Assembly: GCA_014549065.1 (NCBI GenBank)
Contig: JACDOX010000106.1
Span: 1,678,046 to 1,742,045, forward strand
Length of the DNA stretch: 64,000 nucleotides
From: Cardinalis cardinalis
Lineage: Eukaryota; Chordata; Aves; Passeriformes; Cardinalidae
Direction of reading: 5' to 3'
In this document: piece after piece, positions 1 to 12,400 of the stretch
How positions within the stretch are numbered: position 1 is the first letter of the stretch
Layout: each line of letters starts with the position of its first letter
Program-made: the position numbers and the translations under genes
Notes under the pieces: model-generated
What the model saw: only the letters and a program-made list of their open reading frames with translations
Databases searched by the model: none
Told to the model about the DNA's origin: nothing

Positions 1-3000
1 CAAGGATCTTCCTTTGAAATTTTCTTAATGCTAAAGGACCTCACCTTGTAAAATTTTACTGGTTTAATTTTACACAGTATGAATGCTCTTGCTTGATTTC
101 TACAGCATTCTTGCCAGATTATGAATTAGGCATGAGCAAAACTCTGTCAGATAAGCCCAGCTAGAGAGCAACTGCACTAAATTCAAACACATTAATGCCT
201 TATTTGTTTCTTCTTACAGCACATACTANACAAAGACCAAAGTTACAGCTAAAATAAACAATCCCGTGTCGAGGTTCCCATAAAGCCGATTCCACCGGGA
301 ATTCGCAGGATCAAAGGAGTATTCCCTGTGTTCCCAGGGACAGCAGCAGGGCTGCAGATGCCAAGGCCAGCGNGTCCCCTGGCATTCCGAGGTCTCCTGA
401 CTCCACCGAGTGGCCGGTCACTCCACTGCACGTGTCACCAACCCAAGGCCTCCACCTGCCGCGGCTGGCAGGAAGAATCGTACCTAAAGCCGGGTGAACG
501 GGTGAGATTTCTCCCTCCTCCACATCCCACAGTCCTCCAGATGCCCTGGGGCCAAGCCTCTCCTCTTGGTACATCCCAGAAACCTCCCTGCTGCCTCAGG
601 GAAAGGACAGCACCTGCCCACTTCTCTCTGACCAGCTCCAAGTAATTGGGCAGGTAATCTGGGCAGGGANATTGTACATTTCCCTCAGATTATAACATAC
701 AATTGCATCTGGCAACCTCTTGAAAGCAATAAAATGTTTAAAATTCCAGGAAAACTCTGTGAAAAGCAGACCCAGTGTAGTAGCAGCAGTCATGCTCTTT
801 TTGACTTCTACCCCAAATTGTGCTGATAGATGACACACAGACATTCCTCTCTGGCTCTAACAAGGAAATCACATTAATAGACCTAAGCCTCAGATTCCCA
901 AAGACTTTTTTCCCTCTTTTCCTTCCCTCAATTTGTTAAAAGATAAGTGAATCATCTGGAAAATCATCTAGCAGCTGTAACAAACTGAGAATGCACCAGC
1001 CAGTGTATTTTTTAGCCTAACTCACCCATAACACAACATATAATCAGTTGAAAGTCATCTTTTACTGCTTCAAATCCAGTTTCTACAACCTTGTTTATTT
1101 TGTCCTATCCAAGATGGACTATACAATATCTGAATACATACATTCCATCCAGACCTGACTACAGGAGTTTTATTCCCAGATATTGCTGTATTCAGCAAGC
1201 AGAAATGGGAGAGAGTAATAAAATTAGAACATGGTATACAATACTGATACTAATGTCTGTCATCACTTGTGTTGTCTCCAAACAGATGGAGAGAGATGAG
1301 TCCAAGCTGGCTGATAATGGGAGATAAAGGACAGAACAAAAGTTTTTATACAGGAGAATGTAGGTGCAGAATCTTTATTGCTGTGACCATCCACAAGCCA
1401 AGTGGGGCTGAGTCGGGTTCAAAGACACTCTGCAACCAGCCTGTAGAGAAATGGCCCTAAAAAGGACACTTCAGGACCAAAGAAGCAATAGAAAAGCAGC
1501 TTCACCAGGCTGGTTCTAGCACCTTTATACATTTATAGATTAACTTTATACCTTTATAGCTGCCTTCAGAAATGACTGGTAGGCATTGTCAAGTCTAGGC
1601 ACTACATCTTGCAGATGGAATTATTCCAGCTGCCTCTTAGAGGATTCACAGCATTTAAAAACTGATACAGCCCTATTCAGAACAGAACCTGCCTATAAAT
1701 GTGAGTGTTGAAACTGGAGGATAAAAACTAGGGGAGAAAAGAAATGAGCCCTTGGATTTGAACCAGCTTCAGTAAAAGTGTGATGTTTCCCTCTCTGCTG
1801 TACAGTCACTCTGGCCTTGTTTTTTCAAGTCCCCTGTGAATCTGTCCTTGTGTTTGCCAACGTGACATCCAAGTGAAATTTGGACAAGTCCTACATCCTA
1901 AAGCTTGCCTTACCAGAAGTGTACTTTGCATCCAGAATTGTGCAATAATAAGATGGAAATACTGAACAGCAGAGCCAGTGGCACACTAGCTGGAATCTAT
2001 GTTTTTGGTCTTCTGAGACACAGTGCTGTGCCCTTATAGTGCCTTATTTTCCAGCCTCAAGTAGGTTAGGAGAAGGTAATAAAAAAAGGCATGTCCTGAA
2101 GATTACCACTTTAGGAGCATTTCAGACCAATGCTGGAAGTTCTGAAGTCCCCTATGGGTGGGACATGGCTTAGCAGTATTCCCAACTGGTTTAGACCATT
2201 GCTATGGTTAATTCAATAATCAATTCTGCTAATGCTTGCCACTGAATTACTTGAACACAGTGAAGAGTAACAGTCAATATATGAAATATGTCAGGATGCT
2301 TTGCTTTCCTTGGCAATATTTTAGGTGACTGGTTGAAAACTGCTGCATTAGGCTGTTCATGCTAACACACCTCTTCTCCTGCCAACACAGTTCTCTCCCT
2401 CAATCATCCACCACAAAGGAAAAAAATCCTCTCCAAGCAATGACCAAATGGTTCATTTGCTCCTCCACAAGACCTGTAACTACTCCTTAACTATCAAATN
2501 TATCATACAGCAAATGCTAAAACCAGGTTCAGAGAAACTTTGTGAGGGTGAACTCTGCTCTATTGAAGTTCTTACTGTTTCTGCATCAGTTTGTGGGCCA
2601 GATTAATTGCTACTCCATTCCTAAATCCCTTCTGGAAAATCATGAATATGTCTCAGAGTTCAGAAGTGACACACAAAAATTGTGCTGCCATACATAAGAA
2701 TATTTACAGGATAATAGACACAACATGACAATGAAGAAGTGCTCCAAGATTTCCACATTGCTTCAGTACACATTCTTCTTTTGTTGTGGCTTTGAAAGAA
2801 ACTTCTAAGTTTCTTTCTCTGGCTTGGAGAAGGTAGATTGTTATAGAAAGCCAAAACTGTTCATGCTGAAGCAGCATGCTGAATTACTGATTTTTAACAG
2901 AGATCTGTTCCTGTGAAAATTAACTTAAACTGATGGTGAGCAAAATAAGTCAGTGGCTGTCAGGCTACCTATGCAATCAGAGCCTGCAGCTGCAGAGGAT

Positions 3001-3686
3001 GAAATACAAACACTGGGCTGTTTTCTTCTGACTGATCCAGCATCTGTAAACTATCTTATTAATATTTAGAATGAATCACTCTAATGGATTTGCCAAGTGA
3101 CTGCCCTTATCTGGAAAAGGCACAGTGCATGAAATCAAAGTGGACAAAGCAACTGATTTCTTACAGCATCTGCTGGGCAGGTGACCTACCTTTGTGAGGA
3201 TCTAGAGCTGTGACACACCCGTGATGAAGCCTTTATTGGAGTAAAACGAATTTTCCTTGATGCTAACGGANTGCTGCTTTGTTGTTTGCATTTAAATGAA
3301 CCCTAGTTAAAAGCCTGTCTCCATAGGCAAGTGTTTTTATTCTAGCACATTTGGATTTGGCACAGCCCCTAAAACCAACAAATCGTTACCACCAGCCTTC
3401 TTGACACCATCTTTTTTCATCACAAGCTGTCTCTGCCAACAGAAAAACCTGCTGAAGCTAAAACAAAGCAGGAGAAGGAACAGATGCCTNGAGCCTGTGA
3501 CTGAGCACCAGCCCATGGCAAATGAATCAATGTCCCATTTGACAAAGAGAGGTGAGAACAGCACTAAATGCTGCTTTCTGAAGAGACCACCTTCTCAGTT
3601 ATTTTCCTCTCTCAGGCCCTATAGTATTAATTTAGGATTAATGCAGAATGTTGTATATAACAGGACTGAGGACCAACTCAAACTGC
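1..3686. other. Intergenic DNA, no gene recognised
   Basis: No open frame here resembles a known protein and no exon with convincing splice sites could be joined. In human the next gene on this side of SCPEP1 is AKAP1, so this is expected to be spacer between SCPEP1 and that locus. Positions 240-660 are somewhat richer in GC than the rest and could hold an untranslated exon or promoter of a gene to the left, but nothing in the sequence proves it. Confidence 0.5.
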
Positions 3687-4252
3687 TGTCATGGTCTAAC
3701 CCCAGGCAGCAAACAAACACCACAGAGCTGCCCACTTACTTTCCCCCTGAGACAGATGGGGGAAGAGACTGAAGGGTAAAAGTGAGAAAACTCATGTGCT
3801 GAAATAAGGACAGTTTAATAGGCAACAAGCAAATCAAAAGGAGGAGTTCATTCACCACTGAATTCACCATTCCCAAGGGCAGGCAGGTGTGCAGCTGTCT
3901 CCAAGGAAGCAGGGCTCCATCACATGCAGCAGTTATTTGGGAAGACAAACAGCATCACCCCCAGTATTCCCTCTTCCTTCTTCTCCCCCAGCTGAGCACG
4001 ACACCCCTGGCCTGGGACATCCCTTGGGTCAGTGAGGTTCAGCTGTCCTGGCTGTGTCCCCTCCAACTCCCTGTGCTCCCAAAAGGCCCCTCACTGGTGG
4101 GGTCTGGTGAGGGCAGAAAAGGCCTTGTCAGAACTGCTCAGCCACAACTAGAACACAACTGTGTTATCAACAATCTCCAGCACAAATCCAAAACATAGTC
4201 CCTACTATCTACTAGGAAGAAAATTAACTCCATCCCAGCCTAAACCAGCACA
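3687..4252 (-). mobile_element. Solo LTR-like element of an avian endogenous retrovirus
   Basis: On the plus strand the block opens with TGTCATGGTCTAACCCCAG and closes with CATCCCAGCCTAAACCAGCACA, the reverse complement of a familiar avian LTR whose 5' end reads like TGTCCTGGTTT..GGGATGGAGTTAATTTT. The element therefore lies on the minus strand. No gag, pol or env sequence lies next to it, so it is most likely a solo LTR. I found no convincing target-site duplication, so the edges may be off by a few bases. Family assignment is from memory; a repeat-library search would settle it. Confidence 0.7.
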
Positions 4253-4590
4253 TTACCCAGGCAAAAGCATACGGATTTGCTAGGGAAATTATTTTAAAAT
4301 ATTCAAAGAATGTAGATACGCAAATTTACACACTGGTAGCAACCTCCTCTTGTTCACCTAAAAGCCAAAGCAGAAAATAATGTCATTTTCAAGCAGTGAA
4401 ATCAATGTGATACTGAAGAGAAATTAATTAGACCTATTTATTGAAAAAAGTATTTCAAAAAACAAATCTGGACNTGCACTGCTAAAGGTCTCAAGAATAC
4501 AAGAAGGGAACATGAAAAAGGAAAGCAATTATCAGGTTCCAATGGTGCAGCTGCTGGGTGACTGCACATGTGCTCACACAGCCTGGGGCC

Positions 4591-5264
4591 TGTCCTAGGG
4601 TTACTTTATGATACTGAATTGCATCTCCATTTGTCTATTTAGCCCAGAAATAAGTTTTGCACCTTTAAAACTAGATCTGAGAGTGAAGTGGGAGGAGAAG
4701 GAGAAGCAGTGAAATGTCTGAGGTGATTGTTTTCAAACCTTGGAGACAAAGAACTTCAGCATTTTTCTCTCCTGAACTGTGTTGTCTGCAGCACGGACAG
4801 ACAGCAGAAGAGAGCTCTCCTTTGCTTTTTAGTTAGTTTTATTTTTTTAGCTAGCTGAGGCAGTGAAGTTCCCTGGACTGTTATGTTATTTTCTTGGAAC
4901 TGTTCAAACCTGCTCTGGACTGAAAACCCAGAAAACCCTGGGAGCTCACACCTGTGGCCCACCTGGGCCTGGTCACAGCCTTTTCCAGCACCGGAGGGAC
5001 TGATAAGAGACTGAGCAAGCCAAGCTACACCCCATGAGAAGGACTTGCTAAATTTGTCATCTCTTCAGAACAGAGAGAGGTTTTATTGTTTAATATTACT
5101 CACTTTTTATGCTTGTGAATACTTTGCTTGTTAAATAAACAGTTTTTTCCCCACTCTTCTCCCAAGGAAATTTTTTCCCAAACCAGTAGAGGGAAGGGCT
5201 TGAATCTGCTTTCTAGAGGGATCCCTTTTGGAGTTTCCTCACAAATTTGCCCTAAACCAGGACA
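4591..5264 (+). mobile_element. Solo LTR-like element, plus orientation
   Basis: The segment begins TGTCCTAGGGTTAC and ends CCTAAACCAGGACA, a TG..CA boundary with inverted-repeat ends typical of avian LTRs. It contains a polyadenylation signal (AATAAA near 5135-5140) at the position expected for the R region. The five bases before it (GGGCC) and after it (GTGCC) differ at one position, consistent with a decayed 5-bp target duplication of the ERVL kind. No internal retroviral coding sequence is present. It lies about 340 bp from the oppositely oriented LTR at 3687-4252. Confidence 0.7.
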
Positions 5265-6414
5265 GTGCCTCAGTTCTTGCTAAGACAATGCTATCAGGTA
5301 TTTCATGACAGTTTCAGTGGCTGGAGTGAATTTCTGACAGCTGGAAGGAACTGTTGTGCCTCCTATCAGACATCAGTAAAAAACAACTACTTCATGCTCC
5401 ACAGCAAAAGTCAAATGTCTGACCAGTCTCTTCTTGACTATGCATTATTAAAAAAAAAGTTTCAAAATAATAGGTCTCTGCAAGACTTAAAAAAATCTCC
5501 AAAAGACATGGATCAAGATTTTGTATATCCTTTTAAACACTCCTATAATATTTCAGAACTATGCTGTTATTGCTCAAATAATGCTCCTTTCCTTCTGGCT
5601 AAACCCAGAAGGTTTTAAGAAGCTTCTGTATGTTGGGACTCTTTGGTACAAGAGGGTATTAAAAAGCCTTCTGCTTCAGGATACAGAAAAGCAGGAATTC
5701 CTGCTGGATGTGCTTCAGGTGTTGAGGATAAAGGCAAAGTTTGAGCAGTAGGCATTAAGAAGAATGGAAACAAGAAACAAATGGTCAGATGAAAATGGAA
5801 AATCCTCCTCTGTGGGATGTTTTTCTCTCTTCAGAACACAGGAAGTCTGAAGAATCCTGGATCCTAATTCAGGCACCTCAGCAAGATGAGATGGACTGTG
5901 ATTCCTCTAGGGCAGATCCTCTGTCCTGGCATTTCCATGGCTTCATCTTGAATCCAGCCAGGTGACTCAAGCCTGAGGACAAAGGAAGGAACATTCCACA
6001 GCCTCATGAAGCAGGTCAGCTCTCCCAGAGGAACACAAAGCAAATCAAGTCAAATCAGTTTTACTCTTGGTGTGCAAACAGACAAGGGAGCATTCAGGGA
6101 AGGGCAAGAGCACAAAATCCTTCCAAGGCAAAGGTTCAGGGCTTGTTCTTTATGACAGAGGACTTCCCTCTGGAAGAGTCATTTATGAACAATGTTAAGG
6201 CAGCAAATCACAGCTTAAAAATTCAAAAGCAGTAACTCATTCAAGAAAAAAAAAACAAAACATCTTTCCACAAGCACTTGTGCACAGTATCAGCAAGGTG
6301 AGGGAGGCTGTGTGCCCAAACAGCCACTGTGCCTCCTTTGGCTTAGGACCCAGAGTCACACTCCTGNAGAGCCCTGCTGCAGGACACGAAGCCAGACCAG
6401 ATGAGCTCCCCTCC
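5265..6414. other. Spacer, probably including the SCPEP1 3' UTR
   Basis: No coding sequence was recognised. The SCPEP1 stop codon lies at 6415-6417 on the minus strand, so its 3' UTR must extend leftward into this interval. I found no canonical AATAAA on the minus strand that would mark its end. Confidence 0.4.
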
Positions 6415-9400
6415 CTAGTGCTGCTGCTGAGTCACCATCCTGAGCATTTTGAGTGCCATCTCTCCTTGGTCAGCTGGTACCTAGCACAGAGAAAAGCACA
6501 GGATAAGCAGCTGCTATGAGGAAGCAGCAGCTACACACACATCTTCAGCCTTCTTGCTGATTCCACCCCAAGGACTTTATTATTTACCATGTGCCCAGCC
6601 TTGAGAATCCAGAAGAAAGCAAAGTTCTTATAGGCCTTGTGGAAAGCAGCAGTCTCAGTGGATTCTGGAGACACATACAGTGCCTTCCACCTTTTCTGGC
6701 TGAACTGCTCCAAATCAGGCCACTTCAGTTTCCGGATCCACGCCTCCTGGCCTGTTGGAAACAAGAGACAGCACTGATTACCAATACTTGGAAATTACCA
6801 ATACTTGGTTCCACAGCAGCTTGGGAGTCCAGTTCAGCTGGACACCCCCTGAACTGGATACCAGTACAGCAGTGTTTGCACAGAGTCTGTGTGTTCAGAT
6901 CCTAAAACAAATTTTCTTATGCCTAGGAAAATTCAGGACAAACTGAAACAAACCAAAGGAGGGGAGAAGGGAATAAGTAAACAATGAAGGTGTGTATGAA
7001 ATGGATTTAGGATTGTACAAGTTGAACATGTGCTTCTTGGAGGCTCTGCAGCCCTAGAAATCNCAACATATTTCACTTTGCACCTCAAACACCTTGAATG
7101 TCCTGCCATGGAGAGGGATCAGCCATACCAAGCTCCCCTCCTGGAAATCAGAAGAGGCACTGTTTCTGTTTGTTGGACACTCATTGAGAGGAGACTGAAA
7201 AGGCTNTCTGTTTCAGGTGCTGCTAGAGAAGGTGGAGGTCAAGACAGCAACAAGATCAATTCTAGGACTCCAAGGGGGACAAAGCTTTAGCCCACCTGTG
7301 AACTGCTGGAAGAATTTACATGTTAACTGCAGCTCAATTTTAGATGAAAATGTGATAAACTGAAACATCACTAACTACTAATCTGTTTNGACAGCCTAAA
7401 TACCATGCTTCCTGGATTTATTGATTGCTGTGTTGTTCATGAAGGGCATTTGAATATCTAAGTGGACAGAGACATACAAGGAATAAAGCCTTTCACAGCA
7501 TAGGAAGNTGTTTGTGGAGTCTGTTACTGCAGATTCTTTAACTCAGTGAGAAAAGACCAGCAGAAGGGAGCACAGCACCCTTGTGAGGCATTTCAGCAGC
7601 ACTTGGCCCGGCTCCCAAACTGCCCCTGGACCCAACCAGCATCTTGTAAGCAGCAAACAAAGCCCAAGGTGTGCAGGAGCCTACACTGAGAGCAGGTGTG
7701 ATCACTGCACCCTCCCTCATTAATTACCAGCATTCTTTGCCTATGAATGAGCATACACACACACACATCTATGTGCTTATCCAGGAGGATTAAGTGAATT
7801 ATTGGCTTCACTGAAACAAGCAATTACTGATGTGGCAGATCCATTTCTCAACAGTATAATGGAGGTAAAGGATTTGCCTCTCTCAGAGGGATATAAGCAA
7901 AACATCCTAAGTGCTGCTCATTTATGACTGTAGTATTTAAACACTGCTAGTTAGGTAAGAGGTTTGCACAGGAAATTGGAGAAATCTGGGTACCAATATA
8001 CTGACAGCTCCACATTCTAGTCATCCCATGTTCTGTTTCCACCCCCAGTGAAAAGGTTCCTCACCCATGGTGTCAACAATGAGGTCCAGCTGNCCATTAT
8101 AGACTGTAACACTGATATTGGCTGCCAAAAGCTGATCAACAATGTCGATGACAGGTCTCATGAAGTCCTCAGCCATGTTCTCAAAGACCTGTTTGGACTG
8201 ACCTGGTTGGAACCAAAAAAACAAATTTTAAGTGATGAAGGATGTATCCCCAAGCTGGGACAGAAGCATGGGCTAAAGGCTTTAAAAAGGAGTTCACAGC
8301 TGCACAAAAAATAATCCTAGCCAAAAGTGGCAGTGATTTATCAGTCTGAGGAAGAGGAGGACCAGACAGCAGCTGTGCTCCCACTGGAGCTCACAGACAG
8401 TGCTGCAGTTTCTGGCTCCTATTTACACACACACAGNGATGACATCAGCCCTTTAAGGCTGTTTTACACCCCCTCCTCCATAAGATGCATCATTATATGA
8501 TACCAGACTTCTGGCACAGAAAAACTGACAGGAGTTTCAGCAAGACTGCATGAAAGGCAGAAACCAGTTCCTGAAATACAGAGTATCTTCCTCCCTCCCC
8601 CTGTATTTTTAGTTATTTGGCTAAAGACAGATATGAGCAGCAGAATCAGAACCAGAACCACATTTGCTCCCACAGGCCTGCCCCACAACATCTTCATTTC
8701 TGAGAACAAATCCCCTCCTTAGCCCCATGGACAACGACAACTGAACGTGACCAGTTGCCAGAGTATTCTCCTACAGGATACAATGCTGTATAACAGTGGC
8801 AATGAACTCATCAGGTGAGCAGACAGGAAAGTACCTCCCCACTTCACACAGTCAGGAATGATCATCAGCTTCTTTCTGATGGGCCCGTTCATCAGCTCAT
8901 CGAGGCTGCTCTGATGCATTTTTCTGACATGGCGCTGGTAAAGCCGCACTGGAAAAAGGGAACATGCTTTGATCAGTGGCACACTTAACACACCATCCTG
9001 CACAGATAACAATCTGCAGTGTCAATCATGGCCAACAAACCCTTTTCTAATGAAATGCAACAGAGAGAGATTTGCTTACTCTTACTAGAAACCACTGAAG
9101 TCAACCCTTATTTAGGGCAGGATGATACAGGAAGAACCCATCCATTCCTACTTTTAGCTAACACTGCACTTTTTCTGGGCATCAGCTTCTGCTTTAACTG
9201 CTCTTCTCAACAGACCAGTTATGTTTGAGCTGCAATGTTTTACTTTCAGGAGTTTACTTCACCTTCACTTATGAAGCCAACAGAAAAAGAGTTTGAAAGA
9301 AGTTCTACACGTGTGTTTTTCACATTGATGCACAAAAATCACAGAGCAAGAATATAATCAGACTGTTTCTACTGATGAGACACTTTGGTGTCCTGTGTTA

Positions 9401-12400
9401 AAGACAGAAATGAAAGACAGTAAGAGGAAGTAACTTAAAAGGTCATGAAACAATGTTGCAATTATACTGACTGCTTCCTTGCTGTAATTTGTGCAGGATG
9501 TATAGGTGGAGGTGTCACCTATAGGGTTGTTCCACATTCCTATCTGTCCCTACTTATGCAACAGCAAACAAGTTCTGCTCGAGAGAATATCAACATCCAT
9601 TTTAAGGATGTGCTACACTGAGACTGTTTCCACTTCAGAGCTGAAGGTATGTGAATGGAAACACAGGGCCTCAGAAGTTCAAGTATTTACAACTTACTGA
9701 GATGGAGATTTTCTTGTTCATCTGATTTCACTTCTGGAACCTCCTTGGTCAAGATGTTATAAAAGTTCACATTGTCTGTGTTCTGAAAACACAAGATAAT
9801 TTCAGTAACTAATAAAAACATTTCTCAGAGATGAAGAGCAGTCTTTCCTGAAAAGAAAAAAAAAAAAAAGTAAATCCTAAATAAAGGACTCTGTGACCTG
9901 TCACTTTACCTGCACACCAGGAAAATACTTGTGGAAAAACTTCAGTTCTACATTTGCTTTGAGAAGTGGGAAGGACATTCCTCAAGCCTGTGTTGTTCAC
10001 AGATGGGTTGTGCCAGAGATGCTATTTACCCTCTGAAGCAGATGTGAAGCTACAGGAAGTCTTACCCTGCATTACTCATGGCACAGAGCTGCGGTGCCAG
10101 GTGATGCTCTGAGACAGCCCCTTCTGCCAGGCCTGGTGTGGTGCTGCTCTTGCTCAACATCCTTCCAACCTACAATCCTCCAAAATCTGCAATGCTTCCT
10201 CGAACACATGGTGCTGGGTATGGCCACCCCTGTTCTGAAGCTGTGACAGCTGCATGTGCCCAGGCACTGCAGACTGGCAGCTCTGATGCAGCTGACAGAG
10301 GCTGCCTGCNCTCAAGGACAAATATGAGCAGAGTTGCCATTAGAGAAGTTACTCCAGATTCTTGAAGCCCTGCTTCACTTGATTTTTGAGGTTTTAAAGT
10401 TCTGATGCTTAGGTCAGAAATCTGCTCACAACAGCAACTGCACAAGAACTGCAGTGCCTTCACCTGCCAGCACCACCACAACTGAGAGGGGAAGCCAAGT
10501 AGATTTGAAAAGTAAAACAGGAACCAAAAGTTCATTCTGAACAGCAGGAAGTGAAACCAATGATGTGGAAGGCACTGTCAGTTGTCACAGAAAAGGCACT
10601 GCCAGAATCACAGAAAAAAAACCCAAAAAACCAAAAAGCTCCAAAAAAAGAAAAAGAAGAAGTGGCTCCAGATTAGCCTTTCTGTCCAAGGAAGACAGAG
10701 CCTTACATATACTAAAGAATGAGATGTAAAAAAGAATGAGATTTTGGAGCAACCTTTTAACAGGAGAAACCAAACCAAAACTTTACCAGTCTTTTATGCT
10801 AAAACTTTCTAAGTAACAAGATGCAGTGACCCACAGTAACAGATCTGGAGGTTCCTTTCCATCCTGTCTACCTACTGTAGTTCTTCAAATAGAGATGTGT
10901 GCTTAACTTCATGTTTGCGTCTTGGTGGATGCAGTTTTCAATATTCAAAGCTTTCCAGGAGATATAGTTTATTTAAATTGGAACTGTGGAATCAGGAGGA
11001 CTAGTTGCTGAAACCTCAGTGCAATTCTGGAAGACCACAAGGGCTGTCCTGCCCACGTTCTCTGTCACTCTCCCAGCAGGGCAAAGCAAACACTCCTTTA
11101 TATCAGCACTGGGATACAACAAATCCTGGCAAAAATGACTGGGCAGAGGATTGAAGAATTTGTGCCAGCTCAGCACTCATAGAAAGGATAACTTGAAATC
11201 ATGTGCCTCCCCAGGCAGCAGTTAGTTCTTAATGTTAGTCAAAGATCTCACCTCTTCAATGACACTTTCAGCCTTGCCCCAGAGCTCAGTAGCCAGCCCA
11301 TATTGATTTTTATTTATTGCATCCATTATTTCTTTGGCAACAGCAGTCACCTCTGCTAGACCATTATCATCGAGGAGAGACTGGAAGACAAACACAAAGA
11401 AGGAGAGCTTCAATTACAACTCCACAGCCATTTATCGCTAACAGCTTCCATGCTTTCGAGGTTTTATTCAGGCCAAGAGGTAATCTTAAAATTCAACATC
11501 CTATCTTAAAATTCAACATCCATTTGTACTGTATGGCAGCACAAGGGATCAGGTGAGGACCAAGAGTTTAAGAAGGTACTTACAGTGCTGTAAAGGTAGG
11601 GCCCCCAGGACAGCACAGAGTCTACACAAACAGAACAGATTTCAAACATCAAACTGACAATCAACCATTGATGTAAGATTTAACTTACTTCTCCTTTACT
11701 GGGGCAACGATATTTATGAACAAAATAAATGGAGATGAATTAATCAGTAAAAATTAATCAGTAAGGTCTGTTTAACCCTAAGGTTATGTACTACAGAGCA
11801 GGTTCTTTACAAATCCTGCAACATCATTTAACCCCCATGAGTTAACCAGTGAAATTTACTTAAAGCAACCAACATGTTTCTACCAAAATATTCCCCCCCA
11901 GCACTGCAGCACATTGCCAAGGGTGTAACAAGAGGATGGGAATTATCTAAACTCATCTGTTTGAAAAGTCACAAGAGAAAAACTGAGTTATAAACCAAAT
12001 CTGTTTTATAAGAACTTTGTTTGTAAATTCTCAAGGATCAGCTGATGGCAGACGGATAAGAGTTTGCTTGGTATTGTTCTGTGCTGCAGAGAATCTGAGA
12101 AGCCTGCCCCTGCCAATACCACTGAAGGACCAANAGCTCTTTAATTTGCTTTTTATCCTCCACCAGACACAAATCTCACTTGCAGCCTTGTGAATCACTT
12201 GGTGGTCACATTTCAGCACAGGACTCTTACAAAAGACCCCAGGGGCTGTGGAGATGTGTAGGGGCATTTTACCATCCCTCCACTTCAGATGCAAGTGTGC
12301 TCCTTGCTGATCTTGCTCTCTGACTTTTCCTAATCTAGATACATTCTAAAGAGAGATTCTTCAGTCACAAGAAGATTTGCAAGGCTGCAGTATTTATTTT

